12,192 nt of DNA, taken from positions 1 to 12,192 of the forward strand of contig VBJK01000269.1 of the NCBI GenBank assembly GCA_005879655.1, given 5' to 3'. A program made the position numbers and the translations under genes. The first letter of the stretch is position 1, and the number at the start of each line of letters is the position of its first letter. A model generated the notes under the pieces. It was not told where the DNA came from. It searched no databases and saw only the letters and a list, made by a program, of their open reading frames with translations. The stretch comes from Chloroflexota bacterium (GTDB lineage: Bacteria; Chloroflexota; Ktedonobacteria; Ktedonobacterales; Ktedonobacteraceae). This document shows, piece after piece, positions 6,821 to 12,192 of this stretch.

Positions 6821-7624
6821 TTATATTGTACTACTGGCCGTAGTTGATAAGAAGGAATTTACCTTGATGGTAGTACCATTTTGTATCACAACACGTATTC
6901 CCATCTTTCCGCTTGTCAAGGTAGTATCAGTGGCGGTAATCAGCCATTGAGCTGGCTCCTGCGTTCCACTCTGCCATGCTTTGGCAAACAGCGTTGTACC
7001 GACAGCACGAAAGCGCAATGTGTAGGATACACCTGCTTGTGCAGAAAAAGATGCTTTGGCTAGCGGTTTCTGTGTGCCCTGCACATTCTTGAGTATGCGC
7101 AACCTGGTACCATCAATAAGCGCTTTATACCAATTGTTCGTATCAGCCCAACGTACGACTACTCCCAGATTCGTGTTGCCATCAAAAGCGCTGACGGAAC
7201 CATTCACTGTAACTTCGACATTGTCTCCAGTTGGTCCCAGCAATGCATCGAAGGTATTCTGTGCATTTGCGATCTGGCCCACATTCCCAACAACTGAGAA
7301 TGGCTGAGCACTATTAGCATCTCCCATCCAAGCCTTACCATCGGAGGCTGTACCCCATAAAGCTTGATCCTGCCGCTGGAAGCTATCATTTGCCAGCATA
7401 GTGATCGGCATCTGCCCTGGCATAGCGGCGGTTGCTGTTGCCTTAGCGGTACCTTGTCCTGCTGTGACTGTAGCCATCTGCGTGGTATTTTGCTGCGTCT
7501 GTCTGGTAGCATTTACCGGCAGAGCTAAGGCACGCTGTATCGAGTCAGCAAATACCCCGGAGACCATCCCTCCCATCACCACCACTACAATGACGATGGC
7601 TAGTATTAATGAACGCCTACTCAT
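6821..7624 (-). CDS. Signal-anchored LamG/jelly-roll-like protein of unknown function
   Basis: This 267-residue protein has an N-terminal hydrophobic segment (5-25, after Arg3-Arg4) that is either a signal anchor or an uncleaved signal peptide. A Thr/Ala/Gln-rich linker (about 30-75) follows, then a beta-rich domain (about 78-260). The domain opens with NDSFQRQDQALWGTASDGKAW and later has VVVRWADTNNWYKALI, LRILKN, YTLRFRAVGTTLFAKAW and the TATDTTLTSGKMGIR segment, with a strand order and Trp/Gly pattern like concanavalin-A-like (LamG/DUF1080-type) domains. Such domains bind sugars or proteins outside the cell, but no catalytic residues can be named. Its ATG overlaps the stop of the preceding gene (ATGAGTAG, 8 bp), with GAGGGGG just upstream, so the two are translationally coupled. 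The PP2C gene follows directly. The fold call is by pattern only. Confidence 0.72.
   Translation of the reverse strand: MSRRSLILAIVIVVVVMGGMVSGVFADSIQRALALPVNATRQTQQNTTQMATVTAGQGTAKATATAAMPGQMPITMLANDSFQRQDQALWGTASDGKAWMGDANSAQPFSVVGNVGQIANAQNTFDALLGPTGDNVEVTVNGSVSAFDGNTNLGVVVRWADTNNWYKALIDGTRLRILKNVQGTQKPLAKASFSAQAGVSYTLRFRAVGTTLFAKAWQSGTQEPAQWLITATDTTLTSGKMGIRVVIQNGTTIKVNSFLSTTASSTI
6825..6853 (-). promoter_or_regulatory. Possible internal promoter for the PP2C gene
   Basis: On the minus strand TTCTTA (6848-6853) and TACAAT (6825-6830) are separated by 17 bp. The -10 matches 5 of 6 consensus positions, the -35 only 3 of 6. It overlaps the last codons of the LamG-like gene and would give a start site near 6818, leaving room for the downstream ribosome site but not for translation from ATG 6813. 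It would let the phosphatase be made separately from the two genes before it. Confidence 0.3.
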
Positions 7625-9728
7625 AAGACCCCCTCACCAAATTAAACTGAGTTGTCGTGCGTTTTGTGTCTTTTACCCATTGAATAGATTGCTGATCCGC
7701 GACAAATGGCGCGACATTAAGCGTGGCAAGCTGCTGCATCTGTGTGTGAATCCAGTTTACTCCCTGGCGCATCTGCCCATTCACTGGATCAACTTGCCCA
7801 ACGAAGGCATTTCTAGCGTTTGAGATCATATCGTTGATGAGCGCAAGCGTAGCAGGCTGACCCAGTTGATCATCGTTCATTTTTATGAGAGTGAGTGCAT
7901 CCTGACGCAGACGCGTAAGCCAGAATTGGATATCATTCAACGCGACGACAATACCTGCGATGGTTTTACGCATATCCGGTGTTGCGCCCGATGCCTGGAG
8001 CAGCCCGTTAAGATGATGTACAAGGTGCGTTAAGTAACCTGGTGGGTCCTGATTGGGTCCATTCACTTCCAACAAACCGACACGAGCAAGACGTTCATTA
8101 TTAATCAGAGATGTATTAGCTGACAAATCTTGTGCGGCAAAAGAGATGCCGTCCAGATAGGTCAGAGTACGTATTGTTTGACGGCGTACAAAACCCACAT
8201 CTTTCTTCTCTTCCCAGGGTTGTCGTACACCCATCTCATCCAGTGTGGGGTCAGAGGCCAGCAAATGGCGTAGATGAGTTAGAAAACTGAGATTATTAAC
8301 AGTACCTGACGTGTTGATTGAAGCCTGCGAAATCTCTCCATAGTAGCGCCAGGTGGTATAATCCGGCGATGGTCCCACTGGTGCTATCGTGGCATCTTCC
8401 TCTGTCACGAGCAAACGGCTGCTAAACGCCAACAGATTGGTATGTTGCTGATCGCCTGGATAGAGCAAGCGAGCATTACCATGATCGACAGGTAAATTGC
8501 CAAGAAAAATTGTTTTCATATCGTCCTGATTCTTGTCGCCTAACAGCCATCCATAGTAACTCTTTTGTCGCGGCGGATTCGGCACACCGTGCAGGTCCAC
8601 CAGCACTTCATCATTCAAGCCCTGATTGCTATTTTCGCTAATTTGTTCGCTGCTCACAAACGCCACACGACCTACCACACCAGTTGCTGCGCCACTAACT
8701 GCACTCGTTACAGGCAACGGATGATACGAGATGAGCAGAGTCCCAACGCTGACTAAAGTGAGAGCAATGATTGCCAGTACTGCAAAGGTCTTGAGAAAGT
8801 GACTCGGTTGTCTCTGCCTCTTGTGCGGTAGCTCCATCGCAGAAGGCAAGTCACCAAACGGTAGCTCGCCCGATGGTGCAAGCAGTGACTCTGATAGGGT
8901 TGGTTGAACGTTGACTGACGGTGGTATCGGATACAACGGCAAGGTTGTCGCTTGAGCGATTTCATCGTCAATGGTCGGTAAGAAAATCGTCTTTTTCGCT
9001 TTTGCTGCTATTACTGGTCGCTCTGTCTCCAGCAAGGATGTTGTTTTTTTCGCCTCTGCTGCTACTACTGGTCGCTCCGCCTCCAGCAAGGATGTTGTTT
9101 TTTTCGCTTGCGCTGCTAGAGCTGGCTGCTCTGCCTCAAGCAAGGACGCCGTTTTTTTCGCTTGCGCCGCTACCGCTAGCTGCTCTGCCTGAAGTAAGGA
9201 TGCCGCTTTTTTCGCTTCTGCTACTACCGCTAGCTGCTCTGCCTCAAGCAAGGACGCCGTTTTTTTCGCTTGCGCCGCTACCGCCAGCTGCTCTGCCTCA
9301 AGCAAGGATGCCGCTTTTTTCGTTTTCGCTGCTAGAGCTGGTTGCTCTGCCTCAAGTGTAGTGATCATGTGTATCCAGGAACGATGGCGAGACAATTGCC
9401 CACTTGCCACAGCTTCTATGAGCATCTCGACTGAAGCATATACGGGAAAGCCATTGCGTGCTGCCAGTTCGGCCAAGTCTCCATTATTGGCGAGAATAAA
9501 AATGATGGGTATATCCAGTTGCTGCGTGGCCTGCTTCAGCTCACTGAAATCTTCTGGAGACTGAAACACACGCGCTTGCTCTGCTAACAAGATGACCACA
9601 GGCTTATTCCGCTCACTGATGGTCTGTATTAGCGCGCTTTTCTCATCAGTTGGTTCTACATAGAGAACACAGAAGTCACCATTCTCGTTTAATTTCATCG
9701 TTTTCCCATCGCTAGCTATAAGCAACAC
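7617..9728 (-). CDS. Single-pass membrane protein with 18-residue repeats, possible anti-sigma-K-like domain
   Basis: This 703-residue protein has four parts. Residues 1-115 form a small alpha/beta module (PVVILLAEQ, SPEDFSELK, IPIIFILANNGDLAELAARNGFPVY) that I associate with Ktedonobacteria proteins but cannot name. Residues 124-249 are seven 18-residue repeats, consensus LLEAEQLAVAAQAKKTAS, Ala/Glu/Lys-rich and probably helical. A Pro-rich linker leads to one TM helix (about 311-334). The outer part (335-703) includes EVLVDLHGVPNPP ... YYGWLLGDKNQ ... IFLGNLPV (about 374-413), which resembles the C-terminal domain of RskA-type anti-sigma-K proteins, and then a mostly helical tail. No zinc-binding anti-sigma motif is seen in the cytoplasmic part. 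The start is GTG at 9728 with GAGGG 9 nt upstream; ATG at residue 11 (9698) is a realistic alternative. It is the first gene of the unit with the LamG-like and PP2C genes. The function is unknown and the RskA resemblance is tentative. Confidence 0.75.
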   Translation of the reverse strand: MLLIASDGKTMKLNENGDFCVLYVEPTDEKSALIQTISERNKPVVILLAEQARVFQSPEDFSELKQATQQLDIPIIFILANNGDLAELAARNGFPVYASVEMLIEAVASGQLSRHRSWIHMITTLEAEQPALAAKTKKAASLLEAEQLAVAAQAKKTASLLEAEQLAVVAEAKKAASLLQAEQLAVAAQAKKTASLLEAEQPALAAQAKKTTSLLEAERPVVAAEAKKTTSLLETERPVIAAKAKKTIFLPTIDDEIAQATTLPLYPIPPSVNVQPTLSESLLAPSGELPFGDLPSAMELPHKRQRQPSHFLKTFAVLAIIALTLVSVGTLLISYHPLPVTSAVSGAATGVVGRVAFVSSEQISENSNQGLNDEVLVDLHGVPNPPRQKSYYGWLLGDKNQDDMKTIFLGNLPVDHGNARLLYPGDQQHTNLLAFSSRLLVTEEDATIAPVGPSPDYTTWRYYGEISQASINTSGTVNNLSFLTHLRHLLASDPTLDEMGVRQPWEEKKDVGFVRRQTIRTLTYLDGISFAAQDLSANTSLINNERLARVGLLEVNGPNQDPPGYLTHLVHHLNGLLQASGATPDMRKTIAGIVVALNDIQFWLTRLRQDALTLIKMNDDQLGQPATLALINDMISNARNAFVGQVDPVNGQMRQGVNWIHTQMQQLATLNVAPFVADQQSIQWVKDTKRTTTQFNLVRGSYE
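8982..9359 (-). repeat. Coding minisatellite, seven tandem 54-bp units
   Basis: Seven consecutive 54-bp units lie inside the 703-residue membrane protein gene and encode seven 18-residue repeats (residues 124-249). Units differ by a few substitutions (Q/R, L/P, A/V and T/A exchanges) and stay exactly in frame. The last unit (towards 8982) is the most diverged. Most units carry an A6 or A7 run in the coding strand at the Lys-Lys codons. Unit number could change by slippage or recombination without breaking the frame. Confidence 0.92.
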
Positions 9729-10256
9729 ACATGCTCACCCTCTAGACTATCGCAATCTCACAACAGCTCCATTTTTGGAGTCGCCTCTGGTACTTTCGTC
9801 TCTGCTATCAACAGAAACTTGACACAACCCGCGTACCCTCATGCAGACGAGTGCGCCTTATGCCATGCTTCAGCACAAAACCTGGGCAATTAATAGAGCA
9901 ATAATCATAGCATGCTCCTGCTGCATTTGTAAGAAGAATGAAGGCATAAGACTGTAGATGGTATGCCATGCTGGCGTGAATAATCCACTTCACCGATAGA
10001 GTACCAAAGTACTAATACTTAAACAGATTGCCGCTATTGCTAACCATCCTATGGCAAGTATAGCGAAAGAAGCTTTACGCGGGTATGCTTTTTTGAGGCA
10101 TAATAGCCGTGTGTCATCACGGAGATTAGCTTTGTGTCATCACGGGTTTTTGCTCTATGTTGTCCCGCTGACACGACGATTGACATCCTAAAATGAGACG
10201 AACATCGCCAATTTTTGAGATGTCATTGCTGAGGTTGTTAAGGGCCACAGGGTAAG
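9729..10256. other. Gene-free region upstream of the repeat membrane protein gene
   Basis: About 530 bp hold no convincing gene. The promoter of the downstream three-gene unit should lie in the left part, but no clear -35/-10 pair stands out. Small features seen are a 5-bp-stem palindrome CTCCATTTTTGGAG near 9767-9780, an AGTAC/GTACT palindrome near 10000, an 11-bp direct repeat TATGCCATGCT (9859-9869 and 9962-9972), and a 13-bp direct repeat TGTGTCATCACGG (10110-10122 and 10133-10145). Short frames here have no domain or ribosome site. Confidence 0.55.
10176..10203 (+). repeat. Diverged partial copy of the inverted-repeat element
   Basis: CCTAAAATGAGACGAAC (10187-10203) matches CCTACAATGGGACGAAC at 10440-10456 at 15 of 17 positions, and the ATTG shortly before it is shared too. 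It looks like an eroded half-copy of the palindromic element at 10417-10511, in the same orientation as its left arm. Confidence 0.5.
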
Positions 10257-10429
10257 CACAAGGGACAATACCGGTGAAATAAGTCCGCTCAGGGCAAACT
10301 ACAAGGGACAATACCGGTGAAATAAGTCCGCTCAGGGCAACCACAAGGGACAATACCGGTGAAATAAGTCCGCTCAGGGCAACCACAAGGGACAATACCG
10401 GTGAAATAAGTCCGCTCAGGGCAACCACA
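10257..10429. repeat. Four tandem 42-bp intergenic repeats
   Basis: AGGGACAATACCGGTG followed by AAATAAGTCCGCTCAGGGC and AACCACA forms a 42-bp unit starting at 10261, 10304, 10346 and 10388. The first copy is 43 bp with AAACTACA at its end; the other copies appear identical. Each unit contains the palindrome ACCGGT and GGAC/GTCC arms around it. There are no spacers, so this is a tandem array and not CRISPR. The unit's end, AGGGCAACCACAAGGGA, continues directly into the inverted-repeat element to the right. Read in one minus frame the array gives a repetitive hydrophobic peptide, which I do not consider a gene. Confidence 0.93.
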
Positions 10430-10511
10430 AGGGATTGCCCCTACAATGGGACGAACGCGTATCACAGGCTGATTCGTACTATTGTAGGAGCAATCCCTTG
10501 TGGTTGCCCTG
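10417..10511. repeat. Imperfect inverted repeat, MITE/REP-like hairpin element
   Basis: Arms 10417-10455 and 10473-10511 (39 bp each) pair at 36 of 39 positions around a 17-nt loop. The outer 22 bp are perfect, beginning CAGGGCAACCACAAGGG. The element lies 45 bp past the stop of the TPR gene, where an RNA hairpin could define or protect its 3' end, although no T tract follows. Absence of an ORF, near-palindromic form and a second diverged copy nearby suggest a small non-autonomous mobile or REP-type element. Confidence 0.8.
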
Positions 10512-10555
10512 GCTGCAACTCATTGTTGTGGCGTGCTCGTTGCGGCCCTACACCT

Positions 10556-12192
10556 TCACTCCTTCAATAATCGTCGTGCCTTCACCCCTACCAGCGTCAG
10601 CCCGTATTGGCTCGCTTCCTCAATCACGCCAATGATCTTGTTATCGGCTTCCTCTTCATCAAGCAATAATGCAACATGAGCCAGAATTAAGTGACATTTC
10701 GTCTTTGTCTCTACTTCCAGACCTGGTAGGGCCAACGCGTACAGGACATCTTGTCTGGCTCGTTGTAACAGGCGCGTCCGCACTTTGGGCAGGCGTTGCG
10801 AGGCTCTAGCTTGAGCAATACGCAGATTGCCCAACCCTACTAGTGCTTTGCTGATACAGGGATTGTTGCGTATCATACGGCCAGTACGCAAGGCACGTAA
10901 CGTGTGGGTTCTGGCCTCTTCAAACCTTCCTTGCTCAAGCAACACAGCGGCCAGACGAGTATTCCACCAACTGATATATTCGCGATCATTGAAACGCTCG
11001 GCCAGCACCAGGCTCTTGCGATACCAGCTCTCGGCATCTTCTAAATTCCCTTTAGCAGCAGCAAGTTCCCCTCGATTGCTATAGACGACAGCTAACAGAG
11101 GTTCATCACCCAGCGGTTCAGCCAGACTAAGGGCACGACGAAGAGCTGCTTCAGCTTCCTCAAATGCTGCTTTTTTAATACAGAGATAGCTGATATCCTG
11201 CGAAACATGCCCTATGCTGCGTTTCTGATCAGCCTGTTCATAGATGACCAGCGCCGTATTCAGGTGCTCAAGAGCCTCACTTGAATGTCCCTCAGCATCG
11301 GAAAAAGCCCCTAGCAAGCGATACGCGCCACCAAGATCGACGGGATCACCCTCCATAGTACGCTGGATACGTGTTGAACGCCTCCTACCACGCACCAGCG
11401 CGGGCGAGGCGGGCAAGCGTGATCGCTGTGCGAAGAACTTCAGCGCTTCTTGCACAACCCGGCGACCTTCCTGATAGCGACCTTCTTGCCAGTACAGACT
11501 CCCCTGTAGGTGGCGCAAACGTGCCCACGCTGGCCCATCCAGAATACCTGCCGCGCGCAAGACCTGCTCCCCACGTTCACAACACTCTCTAGCGCGGGCA
11601 TTATCGCCATTATAGCGCCATATGCGTCCCTGCTCGACCCACACCATGGCTTGTCTCAACACATCATATTCTGAAGCATCCTGCCGCGCCATACACAGTT
11701 CCAGAATACGTTCGTAGAGACGCCGTGCTTCTATAAAGTTGCCACGAATGACGGCACACTCGGCAAGGCGCTCTAACAAGGTAAGATGCTGCTCACTGGT
11801 ACACTCTGCTGGACTTCTTACCAGCTCATAATGCTCTAAGGCCAAGCTATAGTGACGCTCGGCTTCGGTGTAAGCAGAGAAAGTATAGGCCCAATCACCA
11901 GCTAGCTCTGCGTAGTAGGCTATCTCAGGAGGTTTGGCTCCGGCACGCACTAAGTGATGGGTAATGGTAGCTGCAACCTCTTCTACACGCCCTTTATACA
12001 GACGTTCTAGAATACCCGCTGCTCGCTGATGAATTCTGGCGCGCCGAATGGCTGAAATTGCATCATACAGGTGGCTGACTAGCAAGGGATGCCAAAAATG
12101 GTACCTGACATGTACGGTTCCCTCTTCGGTGAGCACACCTGAGCGTAATGCCTCTTCTAGCAAATCCAGTACGGTATCTTCGTCTACTGTTG
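10556..12192 (-). CDS. TPR-rich regulator, C-terminal part of probable AAA/NACHT-type ATPase protein (partial)
   Basis: The frame is open to the right edge, so the N-terminus is missing; about 545 residues are visible. No in-window start is believable: the TTG at 12163 sits inside conserved sequence that continues upstream as VDEDTVLDL. The visible part begins with the winged-helix-like segment LLEEALRSGVLTEEG ... YHFWHPLLVSHLYDAIS and then RRARIHQRAAGILERL, the pattern that follows the ATPase domain in AAA_16/LuxR-LAL, SARP and adenylate-cyclase-linked regulators. At least eight TPR-like helical pairs follow, for example AYTEAERHYSLALEHYE, GNFIEARRLYERILEL, AFEEAEAALRRALSLAE, GNLEDAESWYRKSLVLAE and GRFEEARTHTLRALR. 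A basic Arg-rich stretch (SPALVRGRRRSTRIQR) interrupts the repeats. The protein ends ARRLLKE. No DNA-binding or catalytic domain is visible in this part, so any such domain would be N-terminal. The role is probably signal-responsive regulation through protein contacts, as an inference. Confidence 0.82.
   Translation of the reverse strand, partial: TVDEDTVLDLLEEALRSGVLTEEGTVHVRYHFWHPLLVSHLYDAISAIRRARIHQRAAGILERLYKGRVEEVAATITHHLVRAGAKPPEIAYYAELAGDWAYTFSAYTEAERHYSLALEHYELVRSPAECTSEQHLTLLERLAECAVIRGNFIEARRLYERILELCMARQDASEYDVLRQAMVWVEQGRIWRYNGDNARARECCERGEQVLRAAGILDGPAWARLRHLQGSLYWQEGRYQEGRRVVQEALKFFAQRSRLPASPALVRGRRRSTRIQRTMEGDPVDLGGAYRLLGAFSDAEGHSSEALEHLNTALVIYEQADQKRSIGHVSQDISYLCIKKAAFEEAEAALRRALSLAEPLGDEPLLAVVYSNRGELAAAKGNLEDAESWYRKSLVLAERFNDREYISWWNTRLAAVLLEQGRFEEARTHTLRALRTGRMIRNNPCISKALVGLGNLRIAQARASQRLPKVRTRLLQRARQDVLYALALPGLEVETKTKCHLILAHVALLLDEEEADNKIIGVIEEASQYGLTLVGVKARRLLKE

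Noticed and set aside
8982..9359. Programmed -1 frameshift at A7 runs in the repeats
   Set aside because: In the reading frame the runs follow a G and do not form a full X XXY YYZ heptamer. I see no downstream stimulatory structure or useful alternative frame.
8921..9361. Plus-strand frame across the 54-bp repeats (Leu/Ala/Ser-rich)
   Set aside because: It is the antisense shadow of the minus-strand repeats. The minus frame continues through a TM helix and conserved-looking domains on either side.
10126..10428. Minus-strand frame encoding a repeating peptide (VALSGLISPVLSLV)
   Set aside because: The repetition comes directly from the 42-bp intergenic DNA repeats, which are a multiple of three. 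There is no ribosome site and no domain.
10257..10429. CRISPR array
   Set aside because: The units are directly adjacent and nearly identical over their full length, with no variable spacers and no cas genes.
12161..12163. TTG as the start of the TPR protein
   Set aside because: The frame stays open and conserved-looking to the window edge, so the gene is cut by the window and does not start here.

Overview
The window looks like chromosomal DNA of moderate G+C from a Ktedonobacteria-type Chloroflexota bacterium. This placement is an inference from memory of protein style: a membrane protein with an 'F.SPEDF.ELK' N-terminal module, a LamG-like membrane lipoprotein-style protein, a two-TM PP2C phosphatase and a large TPR regulator. 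No rRNA or other marker gene is present to confirm it. All complete genes lie on the minus strand. The only plus-strand gene is a fragment at the left edge.

Left part (1-2947): the 3' end of a plus-strand polysaccharide deacetylase converges on, and overlaps by 11 bp, a compact minus-strand operon transcribed queC-queD-queE-folE. Together these four enzymes make preQ0 from GTP: FolE opens GTP to dihydroneopterin triphosphate, QueD makes carboxytetrahydropterin, QueE makes 7-carboxy-7-deazaguanine, and QueC makes preQ0. The later steps to queuosine (queF, tgt, queA, queG/H) are not in the window. A 619-bp stretch without a convincing gene lies upstream of queC.

Middle (3512-5100): a monocistronic BBE-type FAD-linked oxidase is followed by a terminator-like hairpin and preceded by an operator-like repeat cluster. 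A perfect 20-bp-stem hairpin separates it from the next unit.

Three-gene signalling unit (5122-9728): in transcription order these are (i) a 703-residue single-pass membrane protein with seven 18-residue repeats and a possible anti-sigma-K-like outer domain, (ii) a signal-anchored LamG/jelly-roll-like protein overlapping it by 8 bp, and (iii) a membrane-anchored PP2C Ser/Thr phosphatase. Tight spacing suggests that the extracytoplasmic domains and the cytoplasmic phosphatase act together. This is the least-described part of the window.

Right part (9729-12192): an 827-bp non-coding region carries four 42-bp tandem repeats fused to a 39-bp imperfect inverted repeat (MITE/REP-like). It is followed by the C-terminal portion of a large TPR regulator whose N-terminus (probably an AAA/NACHT-type ATPase) lies beyond the window. 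No CRISPR, tRNA, rRNA or intact insertion sequence was seen.
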